A DNA stretch of 59,022 nucleotides, from the NCBI GenBank assembly GCA_963837775.1, contig CAWIOX010000028.1, forward strand, positions 1-59,022, written 5' to 3'. This DNA comes from CAWIOX01 sp963837775 (GTDB taxonomy: Bacteria; Pseudomonadota; Gammaproteobacteria; Burkholderiales; Burkholderiaceae_D). How positions within the stretch are numbered: the stretch's first letter is position 1; each line of letters starts with the position of its first letter. A program made the translations under genes and the position numbers. This document shows positions 26,361 through 35,684 of this stretch, one piece after another. A model generated the notes under the pieces. The model was given only the letters and a program-made list of their open reading frames with translations. It did not search any database and was not told the DNA's origin.

Positions 26361-29300
26361 GCCATGTCCTCACAAGGGGTCAGGGTAATCAGTCTGCCAC
26401 GTGACTGGGAGTGTGCACCCATCGAGCGACAAGTCACGCTAAACCATGCGCCATCGATTTCAACGATACGCGCTATGTCTTCTCCCATTTCGCATATCGC
26501 CTCTGACAGGCTAGGCAATACATAAGCCAAATCACAAGCCAGCATCAGGCCCATCCGTGAAAAAAGTGCCGCTGAGGCAGCATTCACAAAAACGACTATA
26601 GCCTGATCATCCAGGCCGATGATCGGCAATGGCAGATATTCAAGGACTTCCCGGACAATATCGAGACTGACTTCATCACGGGCGATTTTTTGCTGTTTCT
26701 GCTTGAGCAGCATCCCCAATTGCCTGTTTGCCGTTGCCAGTTCCTGGTTTACATTTTGGACTTCCATATTCAACCGCCTGTTGTCATCTTCCATTTCTTT
26801 GCGGCGAAACGCTTCTGCTATATGTTCGCGCAATTGAATATCATCCCAGGGTTTGGTAAGAAATTTATAAATGGCCCCTTCGTTGACGGCGTCCGTGACA
26901 GATTTCAATTCGGTATAACCGGACAATACGATACGCACGGTATCCGGATATTTTTCTTTTGCGGCACGCAGGAAATCAACCCCCATCATGCCGGGCATGC
27001 GCTGATCAGACACGATGACATCGACCGCTCTCCCCTCAAGCAGCGCCAATCCTTCTTCGCCGCTATTGGCGGTCAGAATCTCATAACCATCGCGCCGCAA
27101 CAATCGCTTCAGTGCAGCCAGGATATTGGACTCGTCATCGACCAGCATCAAGGTACGAGAAGATGGTTTGATGTCGAAAACATGCTCAGGCAACTGGCAC
27201 CCATTGCGTAATAAAACGTCGATTTCCGCTTTTGGTAATGGACGGCTGAAGAAAAATCCCTGCATTTCATCGCACATGTTTCGTCGCAAGAAATTACACT
27301 GATCCTCGGTTTCGACTCCCTCCGCCACAACTTTGATGCCAAGACTGTGCGCCATTGAAATGATGGTTTTTACTATTGCAGCATCATCCTGATCGGTCTC
27401 GATGTCGCTGATGAATGAACGGTCGATCTTGACCCGGTCGAAAGGAAAGCGCTTCAAGTAACTCAGGGAGGAATAACCGGTACCAAAATCATCCAATATC
27501 AGATCTACTTCCAGCACTTTCAATTGCCGCAAAATATTCTCACTGGCCGCAGTGTCATGCATCAGGACTGTTTCCGTAATTTCAAGGGAAAGCATATGCG
27601 GTTCAATCCGCATCTCAGTCAGTACCTCTTCAATTTTCTCGACTAATTGAAAGTCTCTGAATTGTCTTGGCGAAACATTCACTGCAACGCGAAAATCAAT
27701 CAAGCCCTGATCAAGCCAGTTGCGCATATCCTGACAAGCCCTGCGCAATACCCACTCACCAATAGTGCCTATTAATCCTGATTCTTCCGCAATCGGAATA
27801 AATCGATCGGGTGCGATCAAACCAAGATCCGGGTGCTCCCAGCGCACCAGGGCTTCCAGGCTGACCAGCCTGCCGGTCTGCAAGTCCACCAACGGTTGAT
27901 ATTGCAACAGCAATTGATTGCCGGCTATCGCAGAATGCAGCGCATTTTCCAGGACAACTCGCTCCAGCATTTTTTCGTTCATCTCACTGGAAAAAAACTG
28001 GTAGTTGCTACGACCGAGATCCTTGGCTCGATAAAGCGCCATATCGGCATATTTGGATAGTGTCTCGGAATCATCGCCATCCCGTGGATAAAGCGCGATA
28101 CCGATACTGCAACTTATATGCAGATTCTTCGCCTGCATTGGAAAGGGATTCGAAATGGCACGTGAAATTGCTTCGCAGATTGAGGCCACATGGTGCGACT
28201 TTTCCATATCTTTCAGAACAATCACGAACTCATCTCCGCCATAGCGCGAAATGGTGTCCCCTTCCCTGATACAGCCACTCAATCGCTCTGCAATAGCCTT
28301 GAGCAACTGATCTCCGGCCAGATGACCGATGCTTTCATTGACCAGTTTGAAATGGTCAATATCAATGAATAACAATCCAACATTGCTTTTATTGCGTTCC
28401 GCCTGGAAAATTGCCTGTTGCAACCGGTCCTTCAATAAATTGCGGTTCGGCAACCCTGTCAGGTCATCATGCGTCGCCAGAAATGCCAGTTTCTCTTCAT
28501 AGTTTTTTTGCTCCGTGACGTCTTTCTGCATTCCGATAAAATGCGTTGTCTTTCCAGCCTCATCCAATACCGGGGACACCGATACCTCACTCCAGAACAT
28601 GACACCGTCTTTGCGGTAATTCCGCAATACTGCCTGTGCCTCAGTCTTGTTCTGAATAGCCGAGCGAAGCATCATCAGCTCTTGTTGATCAGGCTCGCTA
28701 TTTTGCAAAAACAAAATGTCGCGTCCCAGCACCTCCTCTAATGTGTAGCCGGATAAACGGCAAAAGGCAGGATTGGCAAATATGATGGGATTAAGCGGCT
28801 GACTGGCATCGGTAATGATGAAGCCGCTGATGGATGTCGGTTCAAAAATGCTTAAAGTTTGCTCAGTAATTTCACGCGCTACCTGCCCCCTTTCGACACT
28901 TGCATAGGTATCAGACATGGTGCCGATATCAAACAGAATGACTTTCAATATCGTATTCAATAACTCTTGGAATTCAGAAAAATCATTACAGCTGATTCCC
29001 CACAAGAGGGGAATTAGCTGCGCCAAATAGTGCCGGTACGCAGCCAAATTTGCATCCAAGATGAGTCCACGACATTGCTGTGCCATGCCGATAGCCATTA
29101 AATTTAGAACATTACCTTTGTCATAAGGTTCGCCCTGACCAGGGCGGCAAACAGAGTATGCGTGTCGCAGGCGCTCTAGCAATTCAAGGACAACAGCGGA
29201 TTGGGCTGAAGCAGGGGCAATAAACGGAATGTTATGGCACTGCGCGCTGAATTGTTGATGAAAATCATCCAGCGGCACTCGCAGCACACCGAGACGTCGG

Positions 29301-29449
29301 ACGTCTTCGTCACCAAAATCAAGATTGCTCAGTCGTGCCGATAAGTGTTGCTCATCAGTGCCGATGGCCGCCAGCATGCCATTAATGTCAATCAGCCCGG
29401 AATGGTCAAATTCTATAGACATTATTTCCTTGTGGAAATTCAACGACAA
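26357..29449 (-). CDS. Hybrid sensor: globin-like N-terminus, PAS, GGDEF, EAL, REC, PAS
   Basis: 1030 residues, first gene of the operon. In order: an N-terminal helical region (45-185) resembling a globin-coupled sensor; PAS (200-320); GGDEF (325-485) with intact GGDEF at 404-408, metal Asp in DIDHFKLVN and an RxxD inhibitory site (REGD, 395-398); EAL (495-745) with EALVRW at 532 and DDFGTGYSSLSYL; REC (765-880) with Asp815 and LTKPWDD; coiled coil; and a C-terminal PAS-like domain (930-1030). Both cyclic di-GMP synthesis and hydrolysis motifs look complete. In the globin-like part the expected proximal His is Gln124 (IGMAQQCRGL), so haem binding is doubtful. No membrane segments. Confidence 0.87.
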   Translation of the reverse strand: MSLNFHKEIMSIEFDHSGLIDINGMLAAIGTDEQHLSARLSNLDFGDEDVRRLGVLRVPLDDFHQQFSAQCHNIPFIAPASAQSAVVLELLERLRHAYSVCRPGQGEPYDKGNVLNLMAIGMAQQCRGLILDANLAAYRHYLAQLIPLLWGISCNDFSEFQELLNTILKVILFDIGTMSDTYASVERGQVAREITEQTLSIFEPTSISGFIITDASQPLNPIIFANPAFCRLSGYTLEEVLGRDILFLQNSEPDQQELMMLRSAIQNKTEAQAVLRNYRKDGVMFWSEVSVSPVLDEAGKTTHFIGMQKDVTEQKNYEEKLAFLATHDDLTGLPNRNLLKDRLQQAIFQAERNKSNVGLLFIDIDHFKLVNESIGHLAGDQLLKAIAERLSGCIREGDTISRYGGDEFVIVLKDMEKSHHVASICEAISRAISNPFPMQAKNLHISCSIGIALYPRDGDDSETLSKYADMALYRAKDLGRSNYQFFSSEMNEKMLERVVLENALHSAIAGNQLLLQYQPLVDLQTGRLVSLEALVRWEHPDLGLIAPDRFIPIAEESGLIGTIGEWVLRRACQDMRNWLDQGLIDFRVAVNVSPRQFRDFQLVEKIEEVLTEMRIEPHMLSLEITETVLMHDTAASENILRQLKVLEVDLILDDFGTGYSSLSYLKRFPFDRVKIDRSFISDIETDQDDAAIVKTIISMAHSLGIKVVAEGVETEDQCNFLRRNMCDEMQGFFFSRPLPKAEIDVLLRNGCQLPEHVFDIKPSSRTLMLVDDESNILAALKRLLRRDGYEILTANSGEEGLALLEGRAVDVIVSDQRMPGMMGVDFLRAAKEKYPDTVRIVLSGYTELKSVTDAVNEGAIYKFLTKPWDDIQLREHIAEAFRRKEMEDDNRRLNMEVQNVNQELATANRQLGMLLKQKQQKIARDEVSLDIVREVLEYLPLPIIGLDDQAIVVFVNAASAALFSRMGLMLACDLAYVLPSLSEAICEMGEDIARIVEIDGAWFSVTCRSMGAHSQSRGRLITLTPCEDMA

Positions 29450-29725
29450 AAAACAAAGGCCAAATTGTCAATCCAGACCCGCCGCGATCAAGCCATCACA
29501 ACATAATTAGCGCACAAAAAATTAACCATGAGCATCATTTTAATCCAATGCACATAATATAGTTTGCATGAAGCAACAAAACAATCATCCGGTGATCTCC
29601 GATCGACACAGACAAATGCAATACGAGAATGGAAAAATATGTTGCGCTGCTTTTTGGTGCGACAGGCCCATATCATTGCCATAATTAACTGAAACCTTTA
29701 CGCTAGCGCGCTCAGGAGATTACAC

Positions 29726-30679
29726 ATGGCAATACCCGCTAAAAAACTCATCATCGCTGCAACACTGTCCAGCTTGGCAACACTGGCTTTATACGGCTGC
29801 ATTTCCGGCAGCGATCCGCATGCCGCCAACTCGGAGCAGATACGAAATATCAGCATTGCCGGAACAGGGTTCACCGTATACGCTGCCGGCGACATCGCTG
29901 ATTGCAGGAATTTGCCACCTGTGGAAACTGCCGCGGCAAAAACCGCAGAACTGATTGCTAGCGGACTGGCGCAACATAAGAATGCAGCGGTATTGACCTT
30001 GGGCGACAATACTTATCCAGTCGGTTTGCCGATCGAATTCAGCAATTGCTACCAGCCTACCTGGGGCCAATTCAAGAAAAATACCTACCCGTCACCCGGC
30101 AATCATGATTACTACACGCCGGAAGCGATCGGCTATTACGCTTATTTTGATGCCGCAGCCGGCCCGGCGCGGCGCGGTTATTACAGTACCGAACTGGGCA
30201 ACTGGCACATCATTTCGCTTAACAGCAATTTGCAGCCAGAAGACCATCAGGCGCAATTGGCATGGCTCAAGGAAGATTTGGCCCAACATAAAACACCTTG
30301 CACCCTGGCTTACTGGCATCACCCTCTGACTAGTTCAGGCGGACATGGCAATAATGAGCGGATGCTCGATGTCTGGACGTTGCTGCAGGAGGCCAAGGCG
30401 GATGTGGTGCTGGCCTCGCATGATCACGATTACGAGCGTTTTGCACCGCTCGATGCGCAGCTGCAAAAAGACGAAGCGGGCGGCATTCGCCAGTTCGTCG
30501 TGGGGACCGGCGGCGCCAGGCTCGATCCGCTCGGCGTGCGTAAGCCATTCAGCGAAGTGAGTGATAACTCGACGCATGGCGTTCTCAGGCTGGAACTGAA
30601 AAAAACCGGCTATGAATGGGAATTCTTGCCGGTTGCAGGCGGTAAATTCAGCGATCGCGGTGCGGCACTTTGCCATTAA
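29726..30679 (+). CDS. Purple-acid-phosphatase-like metallophosphoesterase, probable lipoprotein
   Basis: 317 residues. The signal sequence ends in LYGC (Cys25), an acceptable though not ideal lipobox. The metallophosphoesterase fold is visible as GDIADC (about 55), TLGDNTYP (about 91), SPGNHDYY, YWHHPLTSSGG and ASHDHDYER, giving the dinuclear metal ligands; the first motif has Asp-Ile-Ala-Asp-Cys rather than the usual DxH. It probably hydrolyses phosphoesters in the periplasm or at the envelope. CTCAGGAGATTACAC supplies a strong AGGAG site. It is a single gene, convergent with waaF. The 276-nt spacer to 29450 is AT-rich and shows no other feature. Confidence 0.85.
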   Translation: MAIPAKKLIIAATLSSLATLALYGCISGSDPHAANSEQIRNISIAGTGFTVYAAGDIADCRNLPPVETAAAKTAELIASGLAQHKNAAVLTLGDNTYPVGLPIEFSNCYQPTWGQFKKNTYPSPGNHDYYTPEAIGYYAYFDAAAGPARRGYYSTELGNWHIISLNSNLQPEDHQAQLAWLKEDLAQHKTPCTLAYWHHPLTSSGGHGNNERMLDVWTLLQEAKADVVLASHDHDYERFAPLDAQLQKDEAGGIRQFVVGTGGARLDPLGVRKPFSEVSDNSTHGVLRLELKKTGYEWEFLPVAGGKFSDRGAALCH

Positions 30680-30694
30680 CAAAGCTTAAGGCGA

Positions 30695-31738
30695 TCAACT
30701 GTTTGCGAGCATTGGCCGCAACGGCTGCCATACCATGTCGACCGTCAGATTCCGCATGCAATTGTGGTGTCCCAGCGGGCAATCACGCTGTCGGCACGGT
30801 GCGCAATCGAGACGCAGCGACAACGACTGCGCGACATCGGAAAAAGGTGGCGCATGATCAGGGTCGGTCGGTCCATAAATCGCCACAACAGGCCGATTCA
30901 ACGCAGAGGCGATGTGCAGCAGACCGGAATCATTACTGACCATCGCATCCGCACGTGCGATCAGTGCAATTGCTTCACTCAAGTTGGTGATGCCGGCCAA
31001 GTCGCGAACCTCCGGCGTGATTGCAAGAATTTCCTCACAAACCGGTTTGTCTTTACCAGACCCAAGCAGCACAATCTGCGCATCCGGATGCGCATGCAGA
31101 ATCGTTGCGGCTAACTGCGCAAAGTGCTCAGTGGGCCAGCGCTTGGCGGAACCGAATTCAGCCCCGGGTGCAAAGACAAGCAGCGGACGGTCCATCCGCA
31201 AGCCAAGCCGCGACATCGTCTGCACGATCTGATCTTCAGCAACAAAGAGCGTCGGACGCGGCAAAGCCGATGGCGCCGGCACGCTCACCGCAGGCCGTTC
31301 TGCCAGCGCAGCATAAAAGGACACCATCGGACGTGGTGCGCTACGGTCGTCGCGATGCATCACATTCAATAAGCCATAGCGCATTTCACCGCGATAACCG
31401 ACCCGCAGCGGAATGTTCGCCAGCCACGGGATCAATGCAAACTTCAGGGTATTCGGTAATACATAAGCGTCTGCGTAGCCGCGTTGTTTCAGCAGCCTGG
31501 CAAATGTCCGACGTTCAGCCAATTGCAATTGACCGTGTTTGAAGGGCGCTTCCAATACCGTATCGACCTCGCGCATGGCGCGCCATACCGGCGCGACCCA
31601 GGCCGGCGCCAGCACATCGATAGGGCGTTGCGGATGATTCTGCTTCAATCGCTGCAGCAGCGGTTGTGCCATCACCGCATCGCCAATCCAGTTCGGCGAG
31701 ATAACCAGCGTGCGTTGCACGGCGCGTTCAGGTGTCAT
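30695..31738 (-). CDS. waaF: ADP-heptose:LPS heptosyltransferase II
   Basis: A 347-residue GT9-family enzyme that adds the second heptose of the LPS inner core at the cytosolic face. TLVISPNWIGDAVMAQPLLQRLK is the standard WaaF start; FAPGAEFGSAKRWPTEHFAQLA, DAMVSNDSGLLHIASALNRPVVAIYGPTDP and the CAPCRQRDCPLGHHNCM cysteine-rich end are typical of heptosyltransferase II. It lies 3 nt after the peroxidase-like gene and in one operon with msbA, so LPS core assembly and lipid A flipping are co-expressed. Confidence 0.92.
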   Translation of the reverse strand: MTPERAVQRTLVISPNWIGDAVMAQPLLQRLKQNHPQRPIDVLAPAWVAPVWRAMREVDTVLEAPFKHGQLQLAERRTFARLLKQRGYADAYVLPNTLKFALIPWLANIPLRVGYRGEMRYGLLNVMHRDDRSAPRPMVSFYAALAERPAVSVPAPSALPRPTLFVAEDQIVQTMSRLGLRMDRPLLVFAPGAEFGSAKRWPTEHFAQLAATILHAHPDAQIVLLGSGKDKPVCEEILAITPEVRDLAGITNLSEAIALIARADAMVSNDSGLLHIASALNRPVVAIYGPTDPDHAPPFSDVAQSLSLRLDCAPCRQRDCPLGHHNCMRNLTVDMVWQPLRPMLANS

Positions 31739-31741
31739 TAT

Positions 31742-32326
31742 TTATTTACGCGGGACACGGCCCATCAGGAAAAATTCATCGTTCGGGCGCATTGAAATCA
31801 CATTCGCGATCCGGTTCGACAAACCAAAGAAGGCAGTAATTGCCGCAATATCCCACACATCCTCATCGTCAAAACCGTGGCTGGCCAGGAATGCATAATC
31901 CGCATCATTGACTTCCTGCGAATGCAGGCACACCTTGAGGGCAAAATCAAGCATTGCCTTCTGCCGTGGCGTTATATCAGCCTTTAAGTGATTGACTGCG
32001 ACCTGATCTGCGATCAGCGCATTCTTTGAATAGATACGCAGCAATGCACCGTGCGCCACAACGCAATACAGGCAACCATTTCTGGCGCTGGTCGCAGTCA
32101 CGATCATTTCACGCTCAGCCTTGGTCAAGCTGCCGGTTTCTTTCAGCATCAGCGCATCGTGGTATGCAAAAAATGCACGAAACTCGGCCGGGCGATGTGC
32201 CAGCGTCAAAAATACATTCGGCACGAAGCCTGCCTTTTCCTGCACTGCGAGGATCGTAGCCTGAATATCCGCCGCCAGATCCTTCAGTTCCGGCACCGGA
32301 AAACGCGAAATCGATGCTGTGCTCAT
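31742..32326 (-). CDS. AhpD-like peroxidase-related protein (carboxymuconolactone decarboxylase fold)
   Basis: 194 residues of the alkylhydroperoxidase/peroxidase-related family. The redox motif is CLYCVVAHG (Cys85, Cys88, His92), preceded by LTKAEREMIVTATSARNG as in AhpD-like proteins. DITPRQKAMLDFALKVC and GFDDEDVWDIAAITAFFGLSNRIAN complete the second half. It is predicted to be a trimeric or hexameric thiol peroxidase. It is placed between msbA (4-nt overlap) and waaF (3-nt gap), which is unexpected for an LPS operon; whether it serves LPS biology or just shares transcription is unknown. Confidence 0.85.
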   Translation of the reverse strand: MSTASISRFPVPELKDLAADIQATILAVQEKAGFVPNVFLTLAHRPAEFRAFFAYHDALMLKETGSLTKAEREMIVTATSARNGCLYCVVAHGALLRIYSKNALIADQVAVNHLKADITPRQKAMLDFALKVCLHSQEVNDADYAFLASHGFDDEDVWDIAAITAFFGLSNRIANVISMRPNDEFFLMGRVPRK

Positions 32327-34059
32327 GCTGCCTCCTTGGCAAATTGAAGATGATACAAATTAGCGTAGACGCCATTTTTATCCAGCAGTTCGTGATGCCG
32401 CCCGATTTCGATGAGCCGCCCGTGATCCAGAACAGCAATGCGGTCGGCGCGCTCAATAGTCGACAGACGATGTGCGATGACCAGCGTCGTACGGCCCTGC
32501 ATCAATTCATCCAGCGCAGCCTGTACTGCCCGCTCCGATTCCGAATCGAGCGCGGAAGTCGCCTCATCCAGAATCAGGATCGGTGCATCCTTATAAATAG
32601 CACGTGCAATTGCCATACGCTGTCGCTGACCACCGGATAGACGTGAACCGTTATCGCCGATTAATGTCTCCAGCCCCTGCGGCAAGTGGGCAATCACATC
32701 ATCCAGATGCGCCGCTTTGACAGCAGCCTCCACACGACGACGATCTGGAGCCGCATCGCCGTATGCAATATTGGCCGCCACAGTATCATCGAACAGCACT
32801 ACGCTCTGACTCACCATTGCCATTTGGCAACGCAGACTTTCCAGGGATATCTGTTCGACAGGCTCTCCATCCAGCCGGATTTCCCCCTCTGCCACAGAGT
32901 AAAAGCCTGGCACCAGATTGGCCAAGGTCGATTTACCCCCGCCTGACATGCCGACGAATGCAATGGTTTCGCCCGGCATCACGGTCAGATTGATATGCGA
33001 CAGCGCAGCTTGACTTTGACCTGGATAAGAAAAGCCGACATCGATGAAATCCAGCCTGCCAGAAGCACGCCCCGATAACACCTTGCCAGTGCCACGTTCA
33101 GCAGGTGCATCAATCAATTCAAACACCGACCCGGCTGCCGCCATCCCGCGCTGCAGTGGGCCATTGACCTCGGCCAGATGCTTCAAAGGTGTAAGCAGCA
33201 TCAACATCGCTGTAACAAATGAAACAAAGGCGCCTACCGTAGCCTGACCTTGGCCGGACTGAATCAGTGCGATCACAATCACGATTGCCAACGCACAAGA
33301 AGCGATGATCTGCGTGATCGGTACCGTGGCAGCAAATGTACTCGCCATACGCATTGAATATCTGCGCAACTTGATGGCACGCTCATCAAAGCGATTTTTC
33401 TCGTATTGATGGCCGCCGAAGATCTTGATGACCTGCTGCGCACGCGTGGTTTCTTCAATCACCTGCGTCAACTCGGCATTCACCTCAAGGTATTCCTGCG
33501 TCAGTTTTCTCAAGCGCTTTCCGGTCAGGCGAACCACCAGCGCGATCAGCGGCAACAATACCAGCGCGATCAGCGTCAGACGCCAATTGATATAGAGCAA
33601 ATACCCGAGCAAACCAAACACCGTCAAAGTATCGCGAATCAGTGAAGTCAATACATTCCTGATCATGTCAATGATTTGCTGCACTTCAAACATCATCGCA
33701 TTAATGACTCTGCCAACTGAATTATCCGCATAAAAACCGAGTGGCACCTCCAGGATGCGATTGAACATTTGCTGCCGCAAATGATTCAGGAGTTGCGTTG
33801 AAACCCAGGTCATCATGTAACTGGTCGTGAAGGTCGATATGCCGCGCAAGACAAAGATACCGATGATTCCGGCCGGCACCATCCATAGCTGAAATGACGG
33901 TTTGCCTGAAAAACCGCTGTCAAGCAGAGATTTCATCATCGCGGCCAGCGTCGGCTCGGTTGCCGCAGTCAGCATCATGCCGAGAAAAGCCAGCGCCAAA
34001 CGCCCTTTGTAAGGATGCAATAGGAGGACAATCCGCTTCAAATGCGGTGATAAAGTCAT
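32323..34059 (-). CDS. msbA: Lipid A export ABC transporter MsbA
   Basis: 578 residues: a six-helix exporter domain (about 1-320) fused to an ATPase. GMSGGGKST is Walker A, LSGGQRQRMAIARAIYKDAPILILDEATSALD contains the signature and Walker B, and VIAHRLSTIERAD the switch His. It flips core-lipid A across the inner membrane. The best-fitting family is MsbA, by overall length, the start region SPHLKRIVLLLHPYKGRLALAFLGM, and the waaF neighbour. First gene of the msbA-peroxidase-waaF operon; its promoter must lie in 34060-34439. Confidence 0.9.
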   Translation of the reverse strand: MTLSPHLKRIVLLLHPYKGRLALAFLGMMLTAATEPTLAAMMKSLLDSGFSGKPSFQLWMVPAGIIGIFVLRGISTFTTSYMMTWVSTQLLNHLRQQMFNRILEVPLGFYADNSVGRVINAMMFEVQQIIDMIRNVLTSLIRDTLTVFGLLGYLLYINWRLTLIALVLLPLIALVVRLTGKRLRKLTQEYLEVNAELTQVIEETTRAQQVIKIFGGHQYEKNRFDERAIKLRRYSMRMASTFAATVPITQIIASCALAIVIVIALIQSGQGQATVGAFVSFVTAMLMLLTPLKHLAEVNGPLQRGMAAAGSVFELIDAPAERGTGKVLSGRASGRLDFIDVGFSYPGQSQAALSHINLTVMPGETIAFVGMSGGGKSTLANLVPGFYSVAEGEIRLDGEPVEQISLESLRCQMAMVSQSVVLFDDTVAANIAYGDAAPDRRRVEAAVKAAHLDDVIAHLPQGLETLIGDNGSRLSGGQRQRMAIARAIYKDAPILILDEATSALDSESERAVQAALDELMQGRTTLVIAHRLSTIERADRIAVLDHGRLIEIGRHHELLDKNGVYANLYHLQFAKEAA

Positions 34060-34439
34060 TGTTCAGTTCGCTTTTTGATTATGTAATCCGGTTCAATCCG
34101 ACTCAGATTCAATTCACATGGAAAATAAACAGCCAAGATTATGGCTGCTGTTTTATAAATTTGCCTGGCACAATATTTACATTTTTTAATGTACGCGCAT
34201 TTTATGCGTGAAATACGCTGTATGTTCCAGCCATCCTGCTTAAGACAGGTTTTTATTTAAAATAATCGATGATACAAGCGCCAATTTTCACCACGTTGGC
34301 TAAAAAGTATACCCAAAGCAATCTGCTTACTTGCCTATTTTCCACTCGCTCAGAAAAACAGGCTAATCAAGTCGTTCAAATGAGAAAAACCTTGTAAACT
34401 CGGCTCATTACGAGTAGTGAGTACACATAGGAAGTTGAC
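34060..34439. other. AT-rich divergent spacer between msbA and waaL
   Basis: 380 nt without a gene. It must hold promoters for both directions, but I see no convincing -35/-10 pair, operator, terminator or repeat. Its AT-richness continues into the O-antigen genes to the right. Confidence 0.5.
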
Positions 34440-35684
34440 TTGACAATATCTTTTTTAATTTCGACAAGCAGAACCCGCCTACTTGAGATAGGCCGTTGGT
34501 CAATATTGCTTTGTCTTTTCTTTGTTCCCATAAACAAACCACTTACCAATATATTCATTTTTTTGGCATTGATTTTCAGCTTGCTGGGTGAACGTACGAT
34601 AGAACGCTATAAGGCCGCCTGTAAAGAACCTGTCGCTTTGGGTGCCGGAATATGGTTTTTCATTCTGCTGCTATTTACGGTCTTCTCACCGACAGGAGCA
34701 GAGCGCTGGATCGCATTGGGAACATTTAAGGCGCTCCTATACCCTCTGATCGCAGTAACTTTGCTGGAAACACAGCAATGGCGAAAACGCACATTACTGG
34801 CATTCGGATTGTCCGCCTCACTGATCCTGATGATTTCATGGGGGCAATTCATTGGAGTCTTCAGGCTACGCGATATTGCGCAAGGCAACAGTGCTTACAT
34901 GTATACCGTATTTAAGGATTACTCCCAGCAAGCACTGCTTTTTTTGATATTGACTGCATTAGGTGCATCGTTTGCACATTCTGCCGTTGATATGAATCGC
35001 AAACGGTTTTTATGGCTGTTGTCAGCGGCAGCATTCTTCAACGTGCTCTTTTTGCTGCAAAGCCGTACTGCCTATCTGATTGCCATACCACTTTTATTTT
35101 ATTGGCTTTGGCAAATAATAGGTAACCGGCGCAGCTTAATATTGGGATCGGTAATTTTAGGATTGATGATCATTGCAGCCTGTTTCACACCAAGGGTACA
35201 AGATCGCATGCAACAGGCAAGACAGGATTTATCGCACTATTCGGCCAATCATGAGGCTACATCTTTAGGTATCAGAATTGAACTCTGGAAGCGCACACTC
35301 CCGATCATACAGGCCGCGCCCTTTCTCGGCCATGGCATAGGCCAATGGCAGGTAGAATACGAAAAACAGACCAAAGGTCTGCCTAATTTCGAAGGTTTCA
35401 GGATGGAGCACCCACACCAAGAATCATTGCTCATCCTATCGGAACAAGGCGTCGTCGGATTCCTCATCTTCGTGACAATGCTAATCCTCCTGCTTGGCTA
35501 TATCCGCCGCCTTGCACCTCCAGAGCGGCAGTTTTATACAAGCGTGTTATTGATTTACGTAACGGCAGGTCTGGCGAATTGTATTTTGGCCGATTTTTCC
35601 CATAGACATCTATTCCTGATGCTGCTTGCATGCATTCCATTCGTGCCGAGTCCATCAAAGAAAGGCATTTCTCTCACAAGATGA
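34440..35684 (+). CDS. waaL: O-antigen ligase-like membrane protein
   Basis: 414 residues with about ten to twelve membrane helices and a large periplasmic loop before HPHQESLLILSEQGVVGFL, the Wzy_C/WaaL signature. It is predicted to join O-polysaccharide to lipid A-core in the periplasm. The start is TTG at 34440 with AGGAAG just before it; no ATG is near. It is more AT-rich than the core genes around it, as is common for surface-polysaccharide genes. A Wzy-type polymerase cannot be excluded from sequence alone. The stop overlaps the next gene by 4 nt (ATGA). Confidence 0.78.
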   Translation: MTISFLISTSRTRLLEIGRWSILLCLFFVPINKPLTNIFIFLALIFSLLGERTIERYKAACKEPVALGAGIWFFILLLFTVFSPTGAERWIALGTFKALLYPLIAVTLLETQQWRKRTLLAFGLSASLILMISWGQFIGVFRLRDIAQGNSAYMYTVFKDYSQQALLFLILTALGASFAHSAVDMNRKRFLWLLSAAAFFNVLFLLQSRTAYLIAIPLLFYWLWQIIGNRRSLILGSVILGLMIIAACFTPRVQDRMQQARQDLSHYSANHEATSLGIRIELWKRTLPIIQAAPFLGHGIGQWQVEYEKQTKGLPNFEGFRMEHPHQESLLILSEQGVVGFLIFVTMLILLLGYIRRLAPPERQFYTSVLLIYVTAGLANCILADFSHRHLFLMLLACIPFVPSPSKKGISLTR

